Positions 36,461 through 44,502 of a DNA stretch of 64,000 nucleotides are shown here, in pieces; positions within the stretch are counted from its first letter, which is position 1, and each line of letters opens with the position of its first letter. The notes under the pieces were generated by a model. The model had not been told where the DNA came from, searched no databases, and saw only the letters and a program-made list of their open reading frames with translations. Source of the DNA: Streptomyces lycii (GTDB taxonomy: Bacteria > Actinomycetota > Actinomycetes > Streptomycetales > Streptomycetaceae); contig NZ_WHPN01000404.1 of assembly GCF_009735685.1 (NCBI RefSeq), positions 4,623 to 68,622 of the forward strand, read 5' to 3'. The position numbers and the translations under genes are program-made.

Positions 36461-37741
36461 GGCCCCCTCCCCATCAGCCTCTTCTGCCCCTGGAACTCGC
36501 ATTGATCTACCCCACCTCCGCAGCCGCGCCGGACCTACGCGTCACGGCCTCAAGCCTCGCCACCCCGTTGATCGGGTCTCTCTGCTCGGGGTACGGCGGC
36601 CTCGACCTGGGTGTGCAGTCCGCGCTCGGCGGCACGCTCGCCTGGCACGCCGAGGTCGACCCGAACGCCTCACGCATCCTGGCCCGCCACTGGCCCGGCG
36701 TCCCGAACCTGGGCGATATCACCGCCGTCAACTGGTCCACCGTCCCCCGGGTGTGCGTCCTGACGGCCGGCTTCCCCTGTCAAAGACGTCTCGGTCGCCG
36801 GCCGCCGGGCCGGACTCAACGCCCAGACCCGCTCCGGGCTCTGGCTGCACGTCGCCCGTGCGGTCGCAGCCCTCCGACCCTGCCTGGTTGTGATCGAGAA
36901 TGTGCGCGGCCTCCTCACCTCCCCCGCCGGCTCCCCTGGCGACGTGGAACTCTGCCCGTGGTGTCTGGGAGACACCGCAGGTCAGCCTGCTTTGCGGGCA
37001 CTCGGTGCCGTACTCGGATCCCTGGCCGACCTCGGGTACGACGCGAAGTGGCTCGTGCTTCGCGCCTCCGACGTCGGGGCCCCGCACCGCCGCGAGCGGA
37101 CCTTCCTCGCCGCATGGCCCGCCGGGCACCCTGCTGAAGACGCCGACCAGCAACATCGGCAAGAACGGCGGCAGCCAGCATCCATCGAAGCGGAAGAGCG
37201 GGGGCCACGGTCCGAACCTGGCCGACGAGGTCGAGTGGCTGCTGCTGCCGACCCCGAAGGCGTCGGACGGAATCAAGGGCTCGCCGAACCAGCGGCACGG
37301 GAATGGCGACATGACCCTGCCCAGCGCGGCTGCGTCGTTGTTGCCGACGCCGAGGGCCAGCGACACGGGCACCCCGGGCCGCCGCCCCGGGAAGGGATGG
37401 CGGCCTCCCTTGTCGGCGGTGGTCCTGCCCCTCTGGGCGGAGGAGACGCCGGAGGCGGGGACGCGGACCGGCGATGGGGAGCGTACGGATCCGCCATCAC
37501 CCGATGGGAGAGCCTCACCCGCCCGGCCCCGGCTCCCACGGACGCGGCCGGTCGGCTCCGCGCGGACTTCGTGGAGTGGATGCAGGGCCTCGACGCCGGC
37601 TGGGTCACCGCGACTCCGGGGCTCGGCCGTCCGGCGCAGCTCACCGCGCTCGGCAACGGTGTCGTCCCACAACAGGCTTCGCACGCCTTGCAGTTGCTGG
37701 CACCACCCTTCCCCCGCTGTCCCCGCTGCGCCGACCGATAG
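36457..37741 (+). pseudogene. C5-cytosine DNA methyltransferase, three frameshifts
   Basis: Dcm-like protein whose reading frame changes three times. Frame one gives motif I (GSLCSGYGGLDLG) and reaches the catalytic loop AGFPCQ. An extra A at about 36784 moves it to the frame with DVSVAGRRAGLN and ENVRGL. An extra C at about 37127 moves it to LLKTPTSNIGKNGG and the variable region. A net loss of one base near 37476-37480 returns it to ITRWESLTRPAP and the motif IX-X end QLTALGNGVVPQQA. The joined product is typical of actinophage and element C5 methylases. All key motifs survive, so the lesions are recent or are sequencing errors. Confidence 0.8.
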
Positions 37742-37762
37742 CGCTCCACTACCGCGTTCTTC

Positions 37763-37796
37763 CGGCCGGACCAAACCGCTGATTCTCCGGATCCTC
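37763..37796 (+). promoter_or_regulatory. 34-bp motif, copy 3 of 3
   Basis: CGGCCGGACCAAACC followed by CCGGATCCTC combines the left half of the copy at 31609 with the right half of the copy at 29481. It sits in the 93-bp gap between the methyltransferase pseudogene and the DUF4913 gene. A short frame starts at the ATG (37803) just behind it. Confidence 0.5.
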
Positions 37797-37834
37797 TCGG
37801 GCATGTCGCCGTCTCACAGATGGAGCACACCCCC

Positions 37835-38434
37835 ATGGCCGACACCAGCCCGACCTCCCCCGGCCCCGAGCCGTACCGCGTCCCCGACGCAGACCTCGAC
37901 GACCTCGCCAGCACCCTCGCCAAGACCATGGCCGAGGTCAGGCAGCACGGCGTCATCCTCGACCGCCTCGGCTCCGAGCCCGACCCCGGCGCCATCCAGC
38001 CGCCGGACGGCGCTCCGGAAGCCGAGGCGGCTGACGGGAAGAAGCCCGACGGCCCCGCCTCGGTGTTCATCCTCGCCCTGGGCGGCAAGGAGTACGCCGT
38101 CGAACTCGCTGCCCTCAGCGACTGGGTGAACTACCTCTTCCTACCGGTGTACGGCCGGGAGATCAGCACGAGCCGTCCCTGGTGCGCGCACTGGCACGAA
38201 CACCCCGAGGCCGTCGCCCGGCTCCACGCACTCTGGCTCGCCTGGCAGCAGTTCACCGACACGGAGGCCGGCCTGTCCGGCCCCTCGACCTGGCACCGCG
38301 ACCACCTGGACCAGACCCTGGCGCACCTGCGTGCGCCCGACGGACCGTTCGCGGCCTGCACGACCAGCGCAACTCGCCCCAATCACCGGGTGCTGGCCAC
38401 CCCGGCGCCCGAGCAGGCGGGGGTGGCGGCGTGA
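37835..38434 (+). CDS. DUF4913 protein
   Basis: A 199-residue protein. After a disordered N-terminal third, residues ~95-185 match the DUF4913 pattern typical of actinobacterial mobile elements: LSDWVNYLFLPVYGR, WCAHWHEHPEAVARLHALW, TWHRDHLDQTLAHLR. Function of DUF4913 is unknown. Start: I prefer the ATG at 37835, with GGAG upstream; an ATG 15 bases earlier is in frame. The stop overlaps the next GTG. No Arg-rich tail. Confidence 0.75.
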   Translation: MADTSPTSPGPEPYRVPDADLDDLASTLAKTMAEVRQHGVILDRLGSEPDPGAIQPPDGAPEAEAADGKKPDGPASVFILALGGKEYAVELAALSDWVNYLFLPVYGREISTSRPWCAHWHEHPEAVARLHALWLAWQQFTDTEAGLSGPSTWHRDHLDQTLAHLRAPDGPFAACTTSATRPNHRVLATPAPEQAGVAA

Positions 38435-39210
38435 ACGACATTCTCGACTTCGGCCTCGCCGATCTATCGCCGGCCAACGACGACTCCGAGGAAGCGATGG
38501 AGGCCCTCTGGACTGGCGACCTGACGGTGCTGTCCCAGCACCACACCACACCCAACGGTTCGCACAGCTTCGTCCTCGCCCACGACCGATCGGTCACCTG
38601 GGGGATACCCGGCGAGCCACAGCTCGTTGCGATCGCGGTCGCTCGGGATCTACGGCAGTCCACGTTCACGTTCGAGACGAGTCACCACGCCACGGCGTCC
38701 TTCGCACAGAACTGGCTGGCAGAACGCGGCTGCCCGCTCGAACGGATCGCACTGCACGGTGGCGACTACATCAAGCCCGCCGACGACCTCACCCTCCAGG
38801 TGGAACAGCAGATCCAGAAGTCGGGCACCCGCTACGAGGTCCTCGACACCTACACCTCTGACGACAACCCCAGCGAGGCGTGGACACTCGTCAACGACTC
38901 CCAGGCCACCCAGGCACCGGTTCGTCTCTTCTACGAGGAGTGGAACCACGGTGCCGGCACGTACACGATGCGCGAAGGCGCCTTCCCCGACGTCGGCGTC
39001 GCCCAGACCTGGCTGGACGAGCGCAGCGAACCGCTGCCCGAGCCTCCGGAGTACAGCGACCACAACGGTGCTGTCGTCCGGGCCCGCATCGCCCGCATCG
39101 CCCTTTCCCGGTCCGCCGGAACCTCTCCGACACCGCAGACCGGGCTCGACGCGCCCCGCGCGTCAGCGGCGGTACCGGTCCAGCGCGCGGTCCAGGGGAG
39201 GCTGCTGTGA
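38431..39210 (+). CDS. Unknown protein with element-type tail
   Basis: A 259-residue protein. Two similar beta-rich segments (about 15-110 and 120-215) each end in a helix with a Trp-Leu (FAQNWLAERG, AQTWLDERS), suggesting an internal duplication. The C-terminal ~40 residues (RARIARIALSRS, then 31 residues ending QGRLL) resemble the shared tail. GTG start with GTGA overlap; linked by another GTGA to the ParE-like gene. Function unknown. Confidence 0.6.
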   Translation: MNDILDFGLADLSPANDDSEEAMEALWTGDLTVLSQHHTTPNGSHSFVLAHDRSVTWGIPGEPQLVAIAVARDLRQSTFTFETSHHATASFAQNWLAERGCPLERIALHGGDYIKPADDLTLQVEQQIQKSGTRYEVLDTYTSDDNPSEAWTLVNDSQATQAPVRLFYEEWNHGAGTYTMREGAFPDVGVAQTWLDERSEPLPEPPEYSDHNGAVVRARIARIALSRSAGTSPTPQTGLDAPRASAAVPVQRAVQGRLL

Positions 39211-39683
39211 GCCGCGCCCGCTTCGCCTTCGCCGCGCACCCTGACGCCATCGCCGACCTGCGGGAACTCCCCTCTGAGATGCGCGATTTGGCCTTGCTGG
39301 AGCTGCAGAACCTGGTCCACGGAAGCGACGACTGCTTGCCGTTGAAGGGCCGTCTCGCCGGCTTCCACAAGGTGTACGTCGACCCGGCGGTCTCTTACCG
39401 GCTGGTCATCCAGTTCCGCCAAGCGCCACCGACCTCGACCCACAAGCGCGAGATCTACCTCGTGGCGGCTGGCAGCCGGAAGAACTACGCGGTCTACCGC
39501 GCGGCCCACCTGCGGACCGAGCCTCAGCAAGGGCTCGGCCCGGACTCCGCCACGGAGGCCCGCGTGCAGGCCGCCCGGTCTCGCTCGACGCTCACCACCG
39601 AACGGCCGACAACGGGCCGCGCGGCTGCCCCGTCACCAGCGCCGCCCTCGGCCACTGCTTCTCGAAAGGCCACCCAGCGATGA
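39207..39683 (+). CDS. RelE/ParE-fold protein with element-type tail
   Basis: A 158-residue protein. Residues ~1-100 have the RelE/ParE toxin layout: helices (DAIADLRELPSEMRDLALL), LKGRLAGFHKVYVD, a strand with YRLVIQF, and a closing REIYLVAAGSRKNYAVYRAAH. The C-terminus adds the shared tail (ARVQAARSRST, then 30 residues ending KATQR), absent from ordinary RelE/ParE. No typical antitoxin gene is adjacent; the next gene is larger. It may be an mRNase or gyrase-type toxin, or a domesticated version with another job. GTG start overlapping its neighbour. Confidence 0.65.
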   Translation: MSRARFAFAAHPDAIADLRELPSEMRDLALLELQNLVHGSDDCLPLKGRLAGFHKVYVDPAVSYRLVIQFRQAPPTSTHKREIYLVAAGSRKNYAVYRAAHLRTEPQQGLGPDSATEARVQAARSRSTLTTERPTTGRAAAPSPAPPSATASRKATQR

Positions 39684-40345
39684 CCAACGACGGTACTGCG
39701 CTGACCCGTTCAGAGCTGGCGGATCTCCTCACCGAGGCCGCTCAGAACGTCGGCGGCATCCCTGCCGCCGAGTACCCGACGGCCGCCGCCCGCTCCTACC
39801 TGCATCCCGTCTTGGGTCCGCTGGCCGCTGGGCCCCGCGTGATCACCGAGCTGAACGACCGGTTCGAGGGCTTCGTGGCCACCGAGCCACGCCCCGCTGG
39901 TTCGGCGGGCCTGTTCGCTCTGGCCTCCTACGCCTCCGCGCTGGGGTGGCTCACCGAGTCGTTCGCCGAGCTGACCTCCTCGGTCGACGAGATCTGTACC
40001 CGCGTGGGCATCCCTACGGAGCCTTGCGCCCCGATCGCCGCCACGTCCGGCGGAACCGAGCGGGACGACGAGTTCGACTTCGCCTTCAGCACACTTGAGT
40101 TGGAGGCGGTCCGCAACGCAGCCGAGGCCGCCGGCCTCGCGCCGGACGCCTACGTCGAGGTTCTCTCCCAGTCGCTACTCGCCGCCGCCCGGATCACCGA
40201 CGCCTGCATGGAGATCTCCAGCGGCCTGCTCGATGACGCCGATCTCCTCAGCGAAGTGAGTGACCGCCCTCGGCTCGACAACGATCCCGGGAGCCTGCCC
40301 GCTCTGGTCCGCTCCCTGCTGGCCCGGATGGAGGCGACGGAGTGA
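39680..40345 (+). CDS. Unknown helical protein
   Basis: A 221-residue, acidic, mainly helical protein translated with the RelE/ParE-like gene (ATGA overlap) and the following gene (GTGA overlap). The C-terminal part (FSTLELEAVRNAAEAAGL onwards) looks like a compact helical DNA- or protein-binding segment, loosely recalling ribbon-helix-helix antitoxins. That similarity is too weak for an assignment. It lacks the Arg-rich tail. Confidence 0.6.
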   Translation: MTNDGTALTRSELADLLTEAAQNVGGIPAAEYPTAAARSYLHPVLGPLAAGPRVITELNDRFEGFVATEPRPAGSAGLFALASYASALGWLTESFAELTSSVDEICTRVGIPTEPCAPIAATSGGTERDDEFDFAFSTLELEAVRNAAEAAGLAPDAYVEVLSQSLLAAARITDACMEISSGLLDDADLLSEVSDRPRLDNDPGSLPALVRSLLARMEATE

Positions 40346-40608
40346 ACCCGTACGACGCAGACACACACCCTGGGCCTTATCTCGTCGTCGAAGTGCTCGG
40401 TGTCGGGGATGTCAGCGTGCACGCCCTCGCGCATGGTCCGGAGGAGCCGCTGCACCAGGCCGCTACACGCGTCATCGAAGCCGCAGCGGCGTTGGACGAG
40501 CGACACGACACAGGAACCGATGGCCGAAGCCGAGCGGGTCGAGGACGCGCTGCGCCGCTTGCATCTTCGGCACTCAACTGCCGTGATTCAGGCCCTCGAC
40601 TCGGCTGA
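40342..40608 (+). CDS. Small unknown protein, 3' end overlapping next gene
   Basis: An 88-residue frame starting GTG with a GTGA overlap. Its first ~55 residues (YLVVEVLGVGDVSVHALAHG) look like a real protein. The last ~30 lie over the start of the winged-helix gene and look like a shadow, so the gene may have lost its own stop. No family recognised. Confidence 0.45.
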   Translation: MNPYDADTHPGPYLVVEVLGVGDVSVHALAHGPEEPLHQAATRVIEAAAALDERHDTGTDGRSRAGRGRAAPLASSALNCRDSGPRLG

Positions 40609-41026
40609 CGGCCAGATGCGGTTCGTTCACATCGCCGAGGCGGCCGGTCTGGACTACGGCCTCGCACGGCAGCGACTTGTCCGGCTTCAGGCCGATGGCC
40701 TGGTCACGCGGACGGGCTCCCGGCACGGAGACCCTTACGTGCTCACCGATGCCAGCCAGGCGTTGGGGGCCGTCTACGCAAGTGTCGAGCACTGGAGCCA
40801 GCCCTTCGCGCTGCGAGGTGGAACAGCGGCACCGCGTCCGGCAGCGGCAGCCACGCGCACCCACGTCGGCATTCCGCTGGAGGCGGGAGCCGACAGCGCC
40901 CGGACCGCGGCGGCCCTACGACGGAGCGCCGCCGCGTCGAACGTCATGTTCAGCCACGCGCCTCAGCCGGAACCGCAGGTGCCGGCGGCCGTGACCGCTC
41001 AGTCGGCACCGGGCCGGGGCCGGTGA
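40520..41026 (+). CDS. Winged-helix protein with element-type tail
   Basis: A 168-residue protein. Residues ~5-90 form a MarR/ArsR-like winged helix: FVHIAEAAGLDYGLARQRLV is the helix-turn-helix and LVTRTGSRHGDPYVLTD the wing. The remaining ~75 residues are disordered and end SAPGRGR, with an ARTAAALRRS box 32 residues before the stop. It could regulate element genes or, if the tail is a secretion signal, act in the recipient. ATG start after AGGAACC, inside the end of the preceding frame. Confidence 0.6.
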   Translation: MAEAERVEDALRRLHLRHSTAVIQALDSADGQMRFVHIAEAAGLDYGLARQRLVRLQADGLVTRTGSRHGDPYVLTDASQALGAVYASVEHWSQPFALRGGTAAPRPAAAATRTHVGIPLEAGADSARTAAALRRSAAASNVMFSHAPQPEPQVPAAVTAQSAPGRGR

Positions 41027-41141
41027 CGGAGGTGAGAACTAGAGGCCACTCGCCGCCACTACGGCATCCGCGTGCGCTCCGGCGGCTCCCGCCGCTGCAT
41101 ACGCGGATCCGTTCTCCTCCTTCGCTTCCGGAGACTCGACC

Positions 41142-42092
41142 ATGTACGCCCCTGATGACCCGACCCGGTACCAAGAGGTACTGGTCAGCCCCATGTATCT
41201 GGCTGGTTCCAACGGGACCGGCGAGGCTGGCTTCGCGCCCGTCGCCCACTGGCCCCATCAGTACCTCGATGAGGGCCCCTGCCAGCTCCTCGTGACCTCT
41301 CCCGACCAACGGATTCGGATCGGCTGGTTCGGCGACGACTTCGAACTGTGGAAGATCAGCGCAGCCGAGGACGCCTTCTCGGCGCCTCGCTGGACGGCGA
41401 CGTTCAACCACGTCACCCCGGCCGAGATGGTCGCCGGCCTCACCGCCGCACTGGTCCAGGACTACGACGAAGCCATCGCCTCCGACACCCTCGGCCGCTT
41501 CTTGACAGGGCCAACCGTCCCCTGGAGGGACACCGTCGGGCCGCTGACCGATGCCGGCTGGAACCTTGACGGAGCTGCTGAACTCGGCACCGTCGAGATC
41601 ATCGCTCCTGACGACCAAGCGGGCATCCTTATCGATCGGCGCGGCTACGGCTCCGACCGCACGACCGTTGAGCTGTGGGCTGGCCCGCCGGGCTGGGGCA
41701 CTCGTGCCGAAGCGACGTTCACGGCCCGCACACCGTCCCATTTGATCGCCGCAACCGCCGCTGTGATGGCGGAGTCGACCCCGGTGGTCCGCGAGCGCCA
41801 CCAAGTCGACCGGCGGATGCAGCACTTGGTCACCATGACCCCTGTCGCGTCGTCCACGCCGATCGCCGAGGCTCAGGTCTCGCGCGCTCCGACTCCGCTG
41901 GACGTACGCCGCACCGCGGTCACCCAGGCCGTACACCGTGCCGCGCGGGCACCACGCACAGCAGCCGACCTCCGGGTGATGGCCGCGCAGAGCCGCTCCA
42001 CGGGGGCGGCGCAGAAACGGACGGGACACCCCGCGCCCGCGACCTCTGCCCGGCTGCCGGCCAGCTCGCCGACGCCCCGGCGCGGACGCTGA
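41142..42092 (+). CDS. DUF317 protein with element-type tail
   Basis: A 316-residue Streptomyces-type DUF317 protein with two copies of the domain. Each ends in the hallmark aromatic/TP segment: WTATFNHVTPAEMVAGLTAA (about 85-105) and ATFTARTPSHLIAATAAVM. DUF317 proteins are abundant on actinobacterial mobile elements and have no known function. The C-terminal tail is a clear example of the shared type (LRVMAAQSRST, then 29 residues ending PRRGR). ATG start after GGAGA; the 115 bp upstream hold no other gene. Confidence 0.75.
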   Translation: MYAPDDPTRYQEVLVSPMYLAGSNGTGEAGFAPVAHWPHQYLDEGPCQLLVTSPDQRIRIGWFGDDFELWKISAAEDAFSAPRWTATFNHVTPAEMVAGLTAALVQDYDEAIASDTLGRFLTGPTVPWRDTVGPLTDAGWNLDGAAELGTVEIIAPDDQAGILIDRRGYGSDRTTVELWAGPPGWGTRAEATFTARTPSHLIAATAAVMAESTPVVRERHQVDRRMQHLVTMTPVASSTPIAEAQVSRAPTPLDVRRTAVTQAVHRAARAPRTAADLRVMAAQSRSTGAAQKRTGHPAPATSARLPASSPTPRRGR

Positions 42093-42149
42093 CTCCCACC
42101 CCAGGCCGCACTCCACTCGCGACCGTCCCCGCCCAACAGGAGTTCCACC

Positions 42150-42638
42150 ATGCCCACCACCACCATGCTCGACCAGGCCACGGCCATGATCGAGAACGCC
42201 TGGGGGCAGCCCATCGAAGCTCTTGAGGTCCTAGGGGTCCGCCGCCCCAGCGAGGACCCGCTCCTGCGCTGCGCCATGCACACCCGCGCGGCCCTGGCCA
42301 TCACGGACAGCGCGGTAACCGTTCACCAGGACCGTCTTCACGCCCTGTCCCGGCATGGGTACGTGCCTGACTTCTACGAACTCGACCGGATCACCGAAAC
42401 GGCGGTCAAGCTCCGCGTCGCCCACGCGGAGAGCCGTGCGTACCTCCAGGCGATCCGGCGCGTGGTGGAGGCTCGGGAGGCCGCCGCACCCGAGGTTGAG
42501 GCACCGGCGGTTCGGCTGGCTCAGGCCGCTGTCGCCCGCTCCGGGCAGACGCGGCACGCCCCGGGGGCCGTGCCCGAACCGTCCTCTCCGGCGGCGGTCG
42601 TAGGGCCGTCAGCGCCCACAACGGGGCCCCGACGTTGA
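42150..42638 (+). CDS. Unknown helical protein with element-type tail
   Basis: A 162-residue protein, helical over residues 5-120, with HQDRLHALSRHGYVPDFYEL in the middle. The last ~40 residues are disordered: VRLAQAAVARSG, then about 31 residues ending TTGPRR, as in its neighbours. ATG start after AACAGGAG. Convergent with the small minus-strand gene that follows. Function unknown. Confidence 0.6.
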   Translation: MPTTTMLDQATAMIENAWGQPIEALEVLGVRRPSEDPLLRCAMHTRAALAITDSAVTVHQDRLHALSRHGYVPDFYELDRITETAVKLRVAHAESRAYLQAIRRVVEAREAAAPEVEAPAVRLAQAAVARSGQTRHAPGAVPEPSSPAAVVGPSAPTTGPRR

Positions 42639-42642
42639 ACGC

Positions 42643-42906
42643 TTAGCTCCGATTCTCGTCGCGGTGGCCCTCTTCGGCCCGGGGGCCCACCGCGCGGGCC
42701 AGCTCCTCCACCGTCAGCTCCACGCGTTGGCCTTCGGCGACCCGGCGCTCCAACGTCTCCTCGTCCGGCCACCGGTCGGGCTGTGCGCCGACTCCCCACT
42801 GGCCGTCGGCGACCATCGCGATGTCGCCCACGGTCCACGGCCGCCCGGCCGCCCGGACCTTGCGCTCCAACCCGGCACCGTCCCAGTGTCTGCTCGCCTC
42901 GGCCAT
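42643..42906 (-). CDS. Small unknown acidic protein
   Basis: An 87-residue minus-strand frame with convincing composition: helix-rich, acidic, with QWGVGAQPDRWPDEE in the middle and a hydrophilic end. It is the only minus-strand gene inside the transfer region. ATG start after a weak AGGGGGA. It could antagonise or regulate its neighbours, but nothing in the sequence shows a function. Confidence 0.5.
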   Translation of the reverse strand: MAEASRHWDGAGLERKVRAAGRPWTVGDIAMVADGQWGVGAQPDRWPDEETLERRVAEGQRVELTVEELARAVGPRAEEGHRDENRS

Positions 42907-43123
42907 CGCTGTCCCCCTTCTCTCGCCTGCGGCCCGTCACCGCAACCCATGTAGGACAACCACGGTGGCCTGTCCATTCCCCGGTCTCCCGTCACCTGCC
43001 GACGACCCCGGGTTCGCCCACGGCAGACGTCCTTGCCGGGAAACGACTACGCACTTCGGCATGTCACATGCCAACGTACGGGTGTCGGGAAAACCGCAGC
43101 TCAACGAAGGGATCCATCTAACC

Positions 43124-43471
43124 GTGAGCCCCTCTTCCACCCTCCTTCCGGCCGTTATCCGCCCCGCAGCGGATGCTCTCAACTGGCTCTCCGCCGACCA
43201 CGGTGCGGGCCCGGTGCTCGATCTCCTGGACGCACTCGGGTGGGCGATCGTTGACACCCCCGAGGCCAACGTCCACGCGACCAGCCCCGACGGTTGTGTC
43301 TACGTCGGCTGGCTCCCCGAGGACCCGTCGGCCTGGCAGCGCAACATCGTCTGGCACGTCCGGGTGCAGTCCGCCGATGGCGACACATAGGTCCAGGAGT
43401 TCGGTCTCCACACCCCCTCCGAGGCCGTTGCCGGATTCCTCGCCGCCTTGGTCACCAACTCCTCGTGCTGA
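43124..43471 (+). pseudogene. DUF317 gene with in-frame stop
   Basis: A DUF317-type frame starting at GTG 43124 (GAAGGG upstream). It reads through WLPEDPSAWQRNIVWHVRVQ (about 64-83) and stops at TAG (43388-43390). In the same frame the typical domain end follows directly (VQEFGLHTPSEAVAGFLAAL), terminating at 43471. The interrupted position is normally Trp, so TGG to TAG is the simplest change. Either a true nonsense mutation or a base-calling error. Confidence 0.7.
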
Positions 43472-43571
43472 CTGCCGATCAGGCTCCGCTCATACATTCA
43501 CTGACGGCTCGACGACTCCCCGTCGTCGAGCCGACCAGCCTCGTAGATGTTCACCGTTCACGGAGACTCCC

Positions 43572-43784
43572 TTGCCCCAGTACCTGACCGTCGGCCACCT
43601 GCTCCGCCAGCTCCAGGATCTCGACCCCAACCTGCCGGTCCGTCTCGCCGTCAACCCCGACTTCCCGTTCGCCCACTTTGTGGGGGCCGAGGTCGTCATC
43701 CGCGACGGCAAGGCATACATCGCCGATGACGGCCAAGAGGACTACCTCCCGGTGGGGACGCGCCACGCCCTCACCTGGGCCTGA
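43572..43784 (+). CDS. Small conserved-looking protein of the transfer region
   Basis: A 70-residue protein, TTG start with CGGAGA seven bases upstream. It begins with a helix (LTVGHLLRQLQDLDPNLPVR) followed by beta strands containing FVGAEVVIRDG and an acidic turn. The layout is that of small phage and element proteins which present a short helix followed by a beta-hairpin. No function can be assigned. Complete and unbroken. Confidence 0.6.
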   Translation: MPQYLTVGHLLRQLQDLDPNLPVRLAVNPDFPFAHFVGAEVVIRDGKAYIADDGQEDYLPVGTRHALTWA

Positions 43785-43812
43785 TCTCATTCCCATCACT
43801 ACGGAGGTTTCC

Positions 43813-44202
43813 ATCTCGTCACTGTCGCGCCCCGCGCCTTGCCTCGCGCTGCACGATCTCGCGGCGGGCCCCATGCCGCATGGCATGCACAGCGCGCTTG
43901 TCCAGCGCATCTCCAACCGCTCCGACGGCCCCCTCGATGTCACTTGGCTCGCTGCCGGAACTCCCAGACTTCCCCTTGGGCGCATCCGACTGCGCTGGGA
44001 GTCCGCATCGCGCACCGGCTGGGACGTCACGGCGCATCTGGGCCTGACCACTGCCGAGGTGCTCCTCGGTTCCTGGCCCGCCGCCCCGGACGACTGGCCG
44101 CGCCTGGTCCGTCCGACCCTGTACGAGGTCACCGGCCTGTGCGCCGCCCTCGCTTTCGCCACCGACGCCCTCGACCTCTCGAACAGTCTCGCCGGAGTCT
44201 GA
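43813..44202 (+). CDS. DUF317-like protein, start codon unclear
   Basis: A ~130-residue frame with a Trp-rich DUF317-like pattern (WLAAGTPRLPLGRIRLRWE; WDVTAHLGLTTAEVLL). A good ribosome binding site, ACGGAGG at 43801, is followed five bases later by ATC rather than ATG. The next in-frame candidates are CTG at 43822 and ATG at 43873. The start may have been lost by mutation (ATG to ATC), or translation begins at a rare codon. DUF317 membership is less certain than for the neighbours. Confidence 0.5.
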   Translation: MSSLSRPAPCLALHDLAAGPMPHGMHSALVQRISNRSDGPLDVTWLAAGTPRLPLGRIRLRWESASRTGWDVTAHLGLTTAEVLLGSWPAAPDDWPRLVRPTLYEVTGLCAALAFATDALDLSNSLAGV

Positions 44203-44502
44203 TAGGCCACCGAACGCGCAGGCCGCTGACCTGTACCGCGGCTGGAGCTCGTCAGCGATGCCCTACGGCGTGCTGACTGTGATCGACGCTGAGGAGCTTG
44301 CCACTGGCTCTCAGCCGCTCCCACGCCTCTGTGGCATCGAGATCGTTGTACATGTCCGGCGACGCTATCGGCTGAGGGGCAGGGCTGCTCCTGGAATGAC
44401 AAGACCGCATGCTGTAGGGAACCCCAGGCCTGGATCCCGGAGGGACCTTCCCCGCTACGAGGCGGTGCTCTCCGGCGGCTCAGGCACCCACCCGCTGAGG
44501 GC
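44203..44502. other. Spacer between transfer region and qat operon
   Basis: No well-supported gene. A 33-residue minus-strand frame (44252-44353, starts MYNDLDATEAWERL) has protein-like composition and could be a remnant or a small gene behind qatD. The plus strand shows nothing with a ribosome binding site. This is the junction where the defence cargo was probably inserted. Confidence 0.4.
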
